64,000 nucleotides of DNA, from assembly GCA_022410635.1 (NCBI GenBank), contig JAJVDF010000349.1, forward strand, positions 106,681 to 170,680, given 5' to 3'. This DNA is from Tretioscincus oriximinensis (taxonomy: Eukaryota > Chordata > Lepidosauria > Squamata > Gymnophthalmidae). Positions 20,715 to 30,834 of this stretch are shown here, piece after piece. Position numbers and translations under genes: made by a program. Position 1 is the stretch's first letter. Each line of letters starts with the position of its first letter. Under the pieces are notes generated by a model. That model had not been told where the DNA came from. It ran no database searches and saw nothing but the letters and a program-made list of their open reading frames with translations.

Positions 20715-21240
20715 CTTTGTGATGACTTAATCATGCAGGAGCCACCCAATCAGGTGAAAGCCTATGTGTGGGGCTGAGATATATAAGTAGCAGGAGAGGA
20801 GCAGCAGCTGAGGAAACCTGGCAGTTGTATGAAAATGGTCATACGCGTATGAGAATTCCTCACCCACATATGATATAGTGGAAGATTTGAAGAACAGTAA
20901 GCCCTGTCCATTTGGTGTTACTTCTGCACCCTGGAAGTGACATCTCAAATATTTTGCACATGCTTTGTGTGCGGGTGCATTCTAGAACTTCCAGTTTAGG
21001 AAGCTGCTGCTGCAACACCGTGTATATTAAAAATTCATGAGAGTTGTAGGCCTGTTGAAGACTGTTACTGTAACCCATAAATCTGGCAGGTCATCTGTGT
21101 GTAGAAACAGTTTAACCAGAATTTCTGGGATAAGAATGGGGGAGGGAAAGAACTGTTAGGCTTTTTAATAAAACTCAGCATTTGCTCAACTTTATCCCAG
21201 TGTCTGTGTCCTGCTATTTTCAGGGTGGGTTCTAAGCAGG
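20715..21240 (+). mobile_element. Possible solo LTR
   Basis: A TATA-like gagatatataagtagc (20776-20791) is followed about 385 bp later by a polyadenylation-like ttttaataaaactcag (21161-21176) and a T/G-rich end. The span starts near TGATGACTTA and ends near TAAGCA, compatible with TG..CA ends. No coding region, primer-binding site or target duplication was seen, so this is inference from promoter and poly(A)-site spacing only. Confidence 0.35.
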
Positions 21241-21513
21241 CATAAATGGCTCTGTCGGTTTTCGGTCTTTCATCTGAGAGATTGGGTTTTGAGGCTCTGC
21301 GTCGGATGTGCAGAGGGGTGAGTGCCTTCTATTAGCCTGCAGCTCAAGCCAACCCAGCTATTCGAAAGCAAGAATTGCAAGAAATTGCAGCAGACTGCAA
21401 CTAGATAAATGGGAACCACCAAAGCAGGGTGGGGAAGACAGAATGTAAGCTGCTTTGAGTCCCTTTTGGGTGAGAAAAGCTGGCTACTAAAATCTTCCTC
21501 TTCTTCTTCTTCT
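21241..21513 (+). mobile_element. tRNA-Lys-type SINE, variant subfamily, copy D
   Basis: Same organisation as copy C with a degraded head, a GTTTTGAGGCTC in place of the B-box, the shared GCTATTCGAAAGCAAGAATT middle, a shortened gtaagctgctttgagtccc tail and (TTC)n at 21495-21512. It shares aactagataaatgggaacc with the copy at 42928, defining a subfamily distinct from A-C. Confidence 0.82.
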
Positions 21514-22705
21514 GGGTGAGTGGATGTTGTTGGTGGTAGTGGTGGCCATTTCTAACTGATGCTAAGGTCTGAGTGACCTAGTGACTGCTTTGGAAAGTGA
21601 GTTTGTCACAGCCTTGCTCCCCTTCTAGTAGACTGACCAGATGACCCCTATTGGGGAGCTTGAAAACCCGGTTTTGGGGTGCTCCCAGTTTTTTCTGAGG
21701 NAAATTATTTCAAAAAAATATTTTTTTTGAAAAAGTTTTTGCTTTTTTTTCATCAGAAAAAACTGGGAGGCACTCCAAAAATAGGTTTTCAAACCCACCC
21801 ACCCCAAAAGGGGTCATCTGGTCAGGTATTCTAGGAGTGCAGGGTCACCCTGTTGGCCATCACTAACCATGGTACAGTCCTTGGGATTATGATAGTAAAC
21901 TCACTTCCTGCACATGTTGCTCCATTCAGTTTTGTGTAGCAATCAGTATTACCTTTGTTTCCCCGAGTTCAAGCAACTCCTACTCCTACTCCCTTTCATT
22001 TTGCTAAATAGCAAAACAACATGATTATTAAGGTAATTTGCTTGTAAAAGCACTGGTTTAAATTCTACAAAGTATACCTCTTTCTTGCTAAGCCTCATTA
22101 ATTTGTTTTATCCTAAATAAAGTACAAGAGATACAAACGGCATCTTTAGCCTGTCATTTTGTATATAAGGGAGGTTTGATTGATTACACAAAATCACTAC
22201 AGGAAATGTCAGCACAAGAGGAATAAAAGAAAGCTCTTCTGAATGCAGAGCTCAGACCAGGTAAATGTGATTGATGTCTATTGTTCTTACTGCAAGGCTC
22301 TATCAATATAATTAAATTAAATGTGAAGTGAATTGGAATAGTCTCATCATTCCTTTGAAATGTGAGGCTGATGGAAAGAGAGAGTCATAGGACTGCTGCT
22401 GCTTACAACAAAGATACAAGAGAGATTGAGGTTTGTGGGGTGTGTNTGACATGAACTTGGTCAACTGAATATTGTTAAGTACTCCATCTCAATTTTCTTC
22501 TTTGCTGGAGAAGCTGGCTGGCTTCACACAGTAATCTTGTGCTTCATTCATGTCATACTAAATAAATTGTCTCTGTTCACCCCAAACTGGTTTATTCAGT
22601 TATCACTTAACATTGCCCAGAATGAAGTCTGAAAGCTTTGCTGACTATTAACTGGAAAAATGTTTTCTCTCAGAAAATTATTTTGTGATATCAAGATTGA
22701 TATCA
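21514..22705. other. Unassigned non-coding DNA
   Basis: An imperfect inverted arrangement at 21630-21830 (tgaccagatgacccctattg and caaaaggggtcatctggtca) brackets a T-run. Otherwise nothing recognised. Confidence 0.5.
21630..21826. mobile_element. Possible MITE with long inverted ends
   Basis: Left end tgaccagatgacccctattg..ggagcttgaaaacc and right end ggttttcaaacccacc..aaggggtcatctggtca are inverted copies of each other with small indels. Inner blocks ctcccagttttttctga and tcagaaaaaactgggag are also inverted. About 200 bp, no coding capacity, superfamily not assigned. Confidence 0.5.
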
Positions 22706-22709
22706 AGAT

Positions 22710-22880
22710 TTATTATTTGTTTGTCTGTTTGTCTGCATTTTTACTTTTTCCCATCCTAAACCCATAGGTCCCAGGGCAGCTAAACACATGATAAAGAAAT
22801 TAGAATTTAAAACAATGATGCCTGAAAGAGGGGAAGACAGAACAGTTACCTTAGCCAAGAGCCATGTCTACTGATAACTT
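22710..22880 (-). mobile_element. L2-type 3' end
   Basis: Inverted LINE tail (atttattatttg, then cccatcctaaacccataggt, cccagggcagct) followed by 3' UTR-like cttagccaagagccatgtct, co-linear with 20140-20250. Confidence 0.7.
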
Positions 22881-22974
22881 AACAAGGTACTCTTGATCCA
22901 TTTCATCTCTATGCAGATAATGCCAGCAATGAATCAGGTCTCTCTTAATTCACAGACACATTTCACAGTTGAAA

Positions 22975-23110
22975 TCTTTTTTGATTTTATAAAAATAGCC
23001 ATGTTAGTTTTAGTTCATAAAGTCCAGCAAGGGGGCAGACTAACAGGAGAAAAATAGGCAGGATGAGCTTTCGTAGACATATCTACTTTTTCATACGCTA
23101 GGGAAAGTCA
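22975..23110 (-). repeat. Fragment of an amniote interspersed repeat
   Basis: Contains agactaacaggagaa and gcaggatgagctttcgtaga, matching in outline a widespread reptilian repeat with the sense motif ACGAAAGCTCAT..GTTAGTCT. Recognition is from memory of that motif; the class is not assigned here. Confidence 0.4.
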
Positions 23111-23660
23111 GGAACAGACTTTATAGAAAACTGAGTGTAGGAGATGACAAAGGGCATGTAAATGTGACATGGGGATTAGCTAGGTAAGAAAAATGGCTAA
23201 AGTGCAGAAGCCAATCCTCTTAAGTGGAAGGAAATGCCTGGAGGAAAGAGATGCAGACAGGTGGAGTATAAACCAGTCCCAGAATGCCCTCAAGAGGCGG
23301 GGAAGTTAACTGGTATCATAATATGTATAGTGTTGCATCTTTTTGTTTACTTTGTTTTTAAAAGAATCAGCAGCAACTTAGACTACCAGTGTTATAGCCA
23401 TGCAGACATAAAGAGTTGCCTAACTAAATTTCTTTGCATCCCTTTAAACTGCACAATGTTAGAGGATGATGTGATTTTTTACACACACTTCTGGAGGGAA
23501 GCAGGGTCAGACTAAGCCACTTGGACAGGATTCTGTTCCTCTGTGTCAAGTCAGAACCAGAGGAGTATCATGTTGTTATAGTACCTACACACATGTTTTC
23601 AACTTTGTATATATGGAAATAGCAGGCAATTTTATAAATTTTTGTGTGAAAAAGAACACA
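23111..23660. other. Unassigned non-coding DNA
   Basis: The 93-codon frame at 23234 has no domain. Nothing else recognised. Confidence 0.5.
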
Positions 23661-23664
23661 CATA

Positions 23665-23899
23665 CAGGGTGCTTCAAAAAAGTGTATACACACTTTGAAC
23701 TTCCATAGAAAATTTATTTACTGTTCTACAAAGTTAAATTTCAGGATTTCCCGATTTGAACAGTATTAACATTTGTTATTTACATTTTATTTACATTGGA
23801 CTTTAAGCTTTCTAATTTNNTGAAATNTAACTTTGTAGAACAGTAAATAAATTTTCTATGGAAGTTCAAAGTGTGTATACACTTTTTTGAAGCACCCTG
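23665..23899. mobile_element. 235-bp MITE with 79-bp terminal inverted repeats
   Basis: Terminal repeats 23665-23743 and 23821-23899 are reverse complements over 79 bp with no visible mismatch (one N). They start CAGGGTGCTTCAAAAAAGTG and are flanked by TA on both sides (23663-23664, 23900-23901), as expected for Tc1/mariner-type insertion. The 77-bp interior has no coding capacity. The identity of the arms indicates a young or conversion-homogenised element. Confidence 0.85.
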
Positions 23900-24009
23900 T
23901 ATATTTAACATATACCCTGTATATTTTGCAAACACAGTGTGATGGTACTAGAGTTAGTTCAGCATGNAACTCTGCAATGTAATGCTATGTATTTTTCTTT
24001 CCCATCTTT

Positions 24010-24436
24010 TTATTTATTAATTTTATAAATTTTATTGTGATAAAGTGTATACAAAAAAGAAAGTGAGTTAACACAAAATTAGTGAGAGAAAAATAAATGA
24101 AAATATTCCCCTTGCCCCCCCCCCTCCTCCCAACACCTAGCAACCGGAATCATATTATCAATCTTTGTTCTTTAAGCATCAGGAAAGTTTCTGTAACCAA
24201 AGGATGTGCTGTTATATTTTCAGCATGNTTTTATAAATTTTATTGTGATAAAGTGTATACAAAAAAGAAAGTGAGTTAACACAAAATTAGTGAGAGAAAA
24301 ATAAATGAAAATATTCCCCTTGCCCCCCCCCCTCCTCCCAACACCTAGCAACCGGAATCATATTATCAATCTTTGTTCTTTAAGCATCAGGAAAGTTTCT
24401 GTAACCAAAGGATGTGCTGTTATATTTTCAGCATGT
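24010..24436 (-). mobile_element. L1-like 3' UTR, tandemly duplicated
   Basis: On the minus strand it ends with acaataaaatttataaaatt, a poly(A)-signal-like LINE terminus, preceded by a G-rich block (the C-run near 24114-24130). The organisation resembles the L1 3' ends at 44505 and 61604. The whole segment is present twice (24021-24228 and 24229-24436). Confidence 0.5.
24021..24436. repeat. Perfect 208-bp tandem duplication
   Basis: Units 24021-24228 and 24229-24436 are identical base for base apart from one N at 24228, including the C homopolymer run. Confidence 0.95.
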
Positions 24437-24783
24437 GTAGTCAGTGACTTCCATTTTACAGTCCAATGTAGAGCTGATCGTTGACCAATTTCTTGCAGTC
24501 TTTTATCCCATCAAGACTAGGGAAACAGCAGTTGCATGCTGCATTGAGATGGAACTCACTTTTCCAATTGAAGCAGGTGCACAGGATTCTTGTAATTGCT
24601 CACTATCCTTATTGCACAGTATAGTAAGACTTCCCAGTCCATTCTGATCCACTTCCTTCTGCTGTGAACTGATGGAAGTTCCCTTCACGCTAAATTGTAA
24701 AGAACAACCACCATTCTTAGTTACCTTGTTTTCCTTCTTTGTTTCCATTTGAGATTCTTATCTCTCCCTCTCATCCCCTGCAG

Positions 24784-24894
24784 AAGGCATTGTATCCTGA
24801 AGATGACAAAATATTAATAGCTATTGACTCAAGCAGAGAAAGCTCTATTGAAGCTTTACTGCAAACTACCCTTACCTTTCTAATGTCACTGAAG
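24784..24894 (+). other. Candidate internal coding exon, 37 codons
   Basis: A pyrimidine-rich tract and CAG acceptor (ctctccctctcatcccctgcag ending at 24783) precede a 111-bp stretch open in the frame beginning AAG GCA TTG. It translates to a plausible acidic/hydrophobic segment (YPEDDKILIAIDSS near its start). It ends at AAG|GTTGGT, a usable but weak donor. The length is a multiple of three. The family is not recognised and chance cannot be excluded. Confidence 0.25.
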
Positions 24895-25965
24895 GTTGGT
24901 ACTAAGCCGCCCAGAATAATCTGTGTTTGGCTTTCTGGGGTATTCTTGGGCTTTATAATTTCAACAAATAAAAANCACATTGTTCGGTCTCAAAAGCCTG
25001 TACTCCAGTGATTTAAACAGTGACTTTCAGCAGCTACTCTCCAAATGCAGGGGTCTTTAGTTTTTCTTCATTTAATAAGCTATTTTCATGTCACTGTATT
25101 TACTAAGGATTTCTCAGGCAATTGCCTGCTTTATATATTAAGAATTCAAGGAATTTTCAGCACCCAAGCACATAATCTTGAACACTAGCCAGCTAAGAGG
25201 CTAATGTAAATATATTTGCAGGCTTGTTCAAACTCCAGATGGATCTGGGTTGTAGCTGGGTCACCATTTTGCTANGCTTCTGTGTTTATACCTTTGGAAC
25301 AAAGATATGAAGTATTTGTGGTTTGAGTAGGAAATTGCACCCTGAAACCATAATCACACCCCAACATGAGGCATCACATTTTCCTAACACANACAGGGAG
25401 ACACCAGGATAACTGGAAATTTAGGCTATAATCCATAATTTCTAGATGGTANAATCAATGGGGAGGAATAAGCAATGATAGTAACCTATGTAAATCCACT
25501 GCTCCGTGGAAAGCACAAAGTACTCTGGAGGCTCACTATTGTCAAAAGCACTAAGGTAATATTATATAAAAGAATATACAGAAAGGAACAACAGTGCATA
25601 TAAAGGTGGGTTAAAATTTGCATTTAATATATACATCATATATTAGCATTTAATATATATAATCATAGCACTCCNAGTACATTTCTGTGTTGGTCCACTG
25701 TTAACCTATTACACAGTGTTATCATGGAAAATCAGGCAGTAGCTTACATGTTTGCTGAACCATTTAAATATCTCATTGTCTCTACCTGGTAGCCAACCAT
25801 ACATATATACATACGAAAAANCCACAAAAGGGCATAGGTTGGCAATCATGGAGAGATGCAGCAAAAGACAATCACAAGATTTTTTTTTTAGATCCACCTT
25901 CATTTTTGTTGTATGGAGATAGCCCACATCTGCCCTATTCTTCATTGCTCTTGCCTTCCAACCAT
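24895..25965. other. Unassigned non-coding DNA
   Basis: AT-rich, with no recognised repeat or gene. Confidence 0.5.
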
Positions 25966-25969
25966 TGCA

Positions 25970-26050
25970 TTTTATTTATTTGCTTTTATATTCCACCAGG
26001 GCAGATCACAATTAAAAAATGATAAAAACAAGATTAATATAGAACAATTT
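25970..26050 (-). mobile_element. L2-type 3' tail remnant
   Basis: Inverted tail (attttatttatttgcttttatattccaccaggg) followed by poly(A)-like antisense 3' UTR sequence. Short and diverged. Confidence 0.5.
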
Positions 26051-26059
26051 CAAAATACA

Positions 26060-27056
26060 ACGGTACTTTTTATGTACTTTGAATCTTAACAATGCCATGG
26101 TAGGCTACACTTTAATCCAAACCTTTTTCCTCATTTGCATTAAACAATTGGTACATTCGGTACTGTTTTTCANTCAGAACAAGTAAGAGGCAAAAATGAC
26201 CATAAAGAACTAAAAGTGTGACTCTGGTTCTGGTCACACATCTACTTTAAACCTTCTTCAGTCTTGAAGAATGAGCTTCATTTGAAGGAAGTTTAGATGT
26301 GAGATTAGAGCAACCTTACACTATTGATTCTCCCCACACACAACTTAGGTGAGGGTTTGCCTTCATCTTCTAGTTGAGACACCCCCCTTCCCCAAAAGCA
26401 AANGATGAGACATGGTTTGAAATGGAATACAGAACTACATAAGATGTGGCCACCACCATAATTGTGGATAATTATTTAGCGCTAAAATATTACATGAACA
26501 ATGTTGCTGTGTGTGCTGGTGGGGACATACAATTCTAACTACAAGTANAGTCAGTTAAACAGCAGAAGTAATTGCTCCTCTTCCTCAGTTTCCTTACAAA
26601 ATGAGACGACCAGCTGGTCTGAACTCGGAACCCTAAGTTACATCATTTGTGTTCTTATCCATTTGAGGTTTAATGAGATAAAACTGCTCAGGGCTTTGCA
26701 CCCATGGATGCTATAACAGCAATAATAGTTAAGAAGTCCATTAGTTATACATCTTATCTCCCTCCACCATCTCATTGAACCATGCATTAAGTCAGTTAAT
26801 CAGTTAATTAGCTATTATGGACCAAATGGAGCAAGATCAGATCAATTACATTGATTCAAGACACTTTCACATGTTGCCCAAGAAATGGTTAAGAGATGNA
26901 CTTTCACAGTCTTGACAATTTGTAACAGTGTTAAAATTACATTTCTGCTGCTGTTAGGTAGGAAAATATTTCCCTCAGATTGTGCATTAGCAATAGGCAC
27001 AGCTTGGTTTATGTTCAGAGTGGACTCAAATTATCCACAACATTAAACCAAATATA
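26060..27056. other. Unassigned non-coding DNA
   Basis: No gene or repeat recognised. Confidence 0.5.
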
Positions 27057-27136
27057 TAATGCTCAGAACAATTAAGGGAACACTTTAACATAACAGTGTA
27101 ACACTAAGTGTTCCCTTAATTGTTTTGAGCAGNATA
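27057..27136. mobile_element. Palindromic TA-flanked MITE, copy 1
   Basis: Two inverted arms, tgctcagaacaattaaggga and agtgttcccttaattgtttt..gagca, meet at a short imperfect centre. Same family as 30750 and 43193. Confidence 0.8.
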
Positions 27137-27559
27137 GTTTTNCTAGCATGTTCATTAATCACAAATCAAGTTTTGCAGCTACAAAGATGAACTGTTCACA
27201 TGAATAACTTCTGCAGGTGAANGCTACCCTGGCAATAACCACAAACCAGAACTTAGGNGGATCTTATATTTATTACAACACAGAGATATGTATGATATAA
27301 CACCACGTAACTTGACTCAAATAGCATTATATAAAGATAGTGGAATAAACCTAGACCATGGCAAAGGAAATATAGGCGGCTGTAGAAGCAGTATCCTAGC
27401 TGAGAGTCCCAACTAGCCCACATAGGGCTGTCAGAGGCTGTGATCGCACTGGGACTAACACGGAGTGGAAAACAGAAATTTCAACTCCGTTTTGAAAGTG
27501 AAGTGAGGATGTAGGATTAAGGAAATCATTGCCTCACTTCAAATGGTCGTTAAAGTCCC
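27137..27559. other. Unassigned non-coding DNA
   Basis: Immediately precedes dispersed repeat copy B. It holds an inverted pair cggagtgg..tcaactccg near 27460-27492. Confidence 0.4.
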
Positions 27560-27795
27560 CATTCACTTGNCCCTTTTCCTGCCTTTCCTTCCTGTTGTCG
27601 AAATTCTCTTAGCACAAATTTCAAAAGAGAGCTGTGACGATGCAAAATCACCACGTACTGCNCAGCAGAAAGTAGTGATGTGCATTTTGATCAAAGCGGG
27701 AGCTCTTTGGAGACCGTTTCATGATAACACAATGCAAACGGTCAGCTCCCGTTTCTCATTGGGGTGCGCGTTAAGCCCAAATGTGTCTGCAGCCC
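27560..27795 (+). repeat. Unclassified dispersed repeat, copy B
   Basis: Diverged copy of 1530-1785; the shared core is gtgacgatgcaaaatcacca. It includes an inner inverted pair gggagctctttggagaccgtttcat and acggtcagctcccgt, suggesting a DNA-transposon origin. Confidence 0.55.
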
Positions 27796-27799
27796 AAGG

Positions 27800-28370
27800 G
27801 ACACCATCACACCCACTTATGGGCAAGAACAATGGGGCCGTCGCCCCAGGTGAGCCTGCTCAGTACTCAACCAAGCAGGTGCCACGCAACTCGCTCTCCA
27901 AGCTAGCGCTGCTCTGCCCTTGCTAAGGCAGCCACATCCAACCCACATCTTGTGGGATCTGCCCAGCTCATGCTGCTGGTGGCACTGCAGAGGATCAAGG
28001 AAGTTGAACAGAGTTGGCAAGGTGGACAAGAGCCTTACCTCCACGACTCAGAAACATGTTCCGCTTCCAACTCCTCCCCAAGGGCAAGCTCCGTGCCCTG
28101 AACCCCTTTAGGTTATATGAAGCCTATAATGGGATAGTCAGGGGATATCTGCAACAGAAGCTATCCCTTTTCCCAGCCAAGATGCGCACCCACCACAAGA
28201 CTGGCTGACAAGCCACTCCTGCCACACACCTCCTACCCTTGTTGTAACCAATTTAGCAGAGCACTTTGAGCCTGCAATAGCCATGCCTCACATCCAGCAN
28301 CAGATAGATGTACACCATAATTCCTGAAAAACACACCTTGTGAACAGTATATGCGCTTATGCCAAATTGT
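27800..28370. other. GC-richer unassigned segment next to DIRS remnant
   Basis: Open frames on both strands have no recognised domain. By position it could be the downstream part of the DIRS-like element on the minus strand, but tyrosine recombinase motifs were not found. Confidence 0.35.
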
Positions 28371-28379
28371 AATCCCCCC

Positions 28380-28825
28380 AAAGTTAACGAACAGTCTGGN
28401 AACTTTTGAATTCAATCCTGGGCCCTAGCACCCCTCCACAAAACAAATTCCCTGACAGGAATCATAACTCGTTCAGGTTTTGCTNTTTGTTAATTATTTG
28501 GACCACTGCTGCANTGTCACACCAAAGCAAGACATATCTATCTTTAAAAAGGCTCTCCCGTAAATGAACCACTACTAGAATGGGAAAAACTCAAGGAAGG
28601 TCAGATCCCAACAGATCCCAGAGTCATGCCTGGCTTGAGGCCAAGGCTGAGTGTACCAGCGTCCCAAAAAANATAATCCCAAACCAACCCTTCCCGCAGC
28701 ATCTGAATATATCTGCAAGCCTTGCCCCNGCTGCAAGGGTTTAGGCCAAAGTGAAATACCATTAAAGTGTTCTAAAATGTTAACCCACACACCCAAATCT
28801 TGTTCGTCCCAGTACAGGGCAGTGC
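28380..28825 (-). pseudogene. DIRS-like retrotransposon RNase H domain
   Basis: Minus-strand translation gives the RNase H layout of DIRS-group pol proteins. YSDAAG with the first catalytic Asp lies at about 28690-28705, followed by a G-G-F/W-G block. DLTFLEFFP with the catalytic Glu is at about 28580-28610, and LLWCDN-AVVQIINK with the third Asp is at about 28495-28535, after a small frame change. Such elements replicate through a tyrosine recombinase instead of an integrase. RT would be expected at higher coordinates but is not visible, and Ns and stops interrupt the frame, so this is a fragment. Confidence 0.7.
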
Positions 28826-29330
28826 GGGGCAGTGTGGACTGTCAGTCAGATGCGCTTCCTTACACACTCCTACCTTTGCCATGGCCTTTTTTATTCCACT
28901 CATGTTCTAAATATATATTATTTGGTGCACAANGGTGTTATATTTATTTATCTTGACNTCATGTGTATGTAATCTCAATAAATGTTCAAAAGATCCTTTG
29001 TTGGTTATANATTGGCTGTTTCACCTTAGCCCACCAAAATACCTGAAGACACACTCAGGCATCCAGGAGTTGTGGGTGAGGGGAACAGACAGCAGCTTGC
29101 CAGTTCCCTGCTTCTGGGGTCCTTGAATCAGCCCAGGGACGAGCGCACTGGCAGCTGGAANGAGCAAGGGAGGTGGAGCTTTGTGNGCACGTATATAAAC
29201 ACGTTACCTCCTTCCCTCAGCAAAGAGCAGCAGACAGCCAGCACTGCGCAGGACGCTCCGCCATGCAACCTCCTGCATGTTTGAAATGCTCGGCAGGTAT
29301 TTGTTTGCAACTACAATTCATTGGGGGGGG
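28826..29330 (+). promoter_or_regulatory. Possible retroelement promoter region
   Basis: Contains a poly(A)-signal-like tcaataaatgttc (28975-28987), then a TATA-like acgtatataaacacg (29189-29203). A purine-rich leader follows, with an ATG at 29263 that opens a short Cys-containing frame (MQPPACLKCSAG). This could be a terminal repeat and ORF start of a retroelement next to the DIRS remnant. No terminal repeat partner was found. Confidence 0.3.
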
Positions 29331-29336
29331 GGGGGA
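29323..29336. repeat. Poly-G run
   Basis: About fourteen consecutive G bases; length is likely unstable and sequencing-sensitive. Confidence 0.9.
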
Positions 29337-29339
29337 GGT

Positions 29340-30745
29340 CTTTTTCAGTTTGAGGTCAGAAGAGGTCAACCTTGCAAGAGCCTTTAAGAGGCCATGCCAT
29401 AAGACCTCCCTTCAAAAGGCCATATGTAAGATTTTGAGAGGCCAGGCATGAGAGGTAGCATGTGGCATGAGAGTAGGAAGAACCTGGGCATTCTTTTCAC
29501 AAATGACAACATCCTCATCAAATCTCCAACCTCTCAACTCCCCCCCTCCCCGTTTACTTGAGTCTTTATTTTGCTTCTCACAAATGCAGGCTTTTCCTTT
29601 ATGCAAAGTTGCCCTTATACACAAAGAGATTTGGGACTGTTCTTGAAATGACAAATGGACCACATTTACCATAGGAATGCTACATGTTGGATCATGGGGT
29701 TTTTGGGTCACCACTTTACAAAAAATAACCCCTCTGTCAACATACTATAAACACAAAAAATCCTAACAGTTAATCCTAACAGTTAAAGGAACAAACNTAA
29801 CTAATTTATCCTCACTTTGTTGTTCTTTGCCTCAAAGTATAGCAACACCTTCCTTGACAATGACTGCTCATCACTGATTGGCCATCTATCTGTCCCACTG
29901 TCCATAAACAGGNTGGTACTTTATCTGTAGCAGCCTTTTTCATGCTGTAATCGGTTGCATTTCCTGCANGTGCTCATGTAACTTCAAACCCAATCTGTCT
30001 AAAACAAACATATTCAAGGTGTTACCAAGCTACCCATTCCCCAAACACACGCAGTTTCAAAAATAATGATTAATGAGTCAAGAGAACAGTAAAGGTGTTA
30101 AGAAATGCAAATTACCAGCTGGGGAAAAAATCAGAGAGGTGATTGTAGTTTCGAAGAGAGAAAGGTCTGTTTACACGTTGGTTGAATAATCCTAAAATTA
30201 TACCTGTGTTGATCATGCAGAAGTATGGAATGTCATCTAAGTATCCTGTAGTGACAATCTCTTAACAGAATACGCAGGGCTTATCAGAAAATTAATATCT
30301 TGTTTAGTGGCTTTGTTGCAGGTTCCTAGGTGAACATTTTCTTTTCTCCTGAATTTTGCTTTTGGAAATAATTATTTACATGTTTTCTGAAGTCTCTGGC
30401 AGACAAATTTTATCTTTTGCTTTTGACAGCACCTCACTTACTTATTTTTGCTCCATTAATCTTTCTGGCTTTTTACATCCCAATTTTGTTATCATGTTTT
30501 TACATATTGACTTCCTTTAAAAATTGTAGTGCTGAAGATGTATATGTGTGTTCGATGTATGTGTAATGCACATGGAAGAAGGAGCTTTGATTTCTCAAAG
30601 TGACTGATCCTCATCNTGCTTTTTTCTCCCCCTCTCTCCTTACAAAATTAAATAGGCTACAGACTGTGAAAGCAGATTTGTAGCTTATTAGATAACCAGA
30701 GGGTGGCACTGGTCCTTCACATCTAACCAGCATAGGTCATGGTGT
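29340..30745. other. Unassigned non-coding DNA
   Basis: No recognised repeat or gene. Short direct repeat tcctaacagttaa at 29761-29784. Confidence 0.5.
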
Positions 30746-30749
30746 AAAT

Positions 30750-30833
30750 ATATACTGCTCAAAACAATTATGGGAACACTTTAACATAACATGTTATGTT
30801 AAAGTGTTCCCTTAATTGTTTTGAGCAGTATAT
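30750..30833. mobile_element. Palindromic TA-flanked MITE, copy 2 (near-perfect)
   Basis: Arms of about 40 bp (from tatactgctcaaaacaatta to aacataac, and back) are reverse complements with one mismatch and essentially no loop, flanked by TA. Best preserved of three copies. Confidence 0.88.
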
Positions 30834-30834
30834 A

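Noticed and set aside
20083..24436. CRISPR-like or prokaryotic repeat arrays
   Set aside because: Repeats are microsatellites, a single tandem duplication and transposon ends; nothing has regularly spaced direct repeats with unique spacers.
27817..28208. ORFs on both strands near the DIRS RNase H, considered as tyrosine recombinase
   Set aside because: The conserved Arg..His-x-x-Arg..Tyr layout could not be found in any frame.
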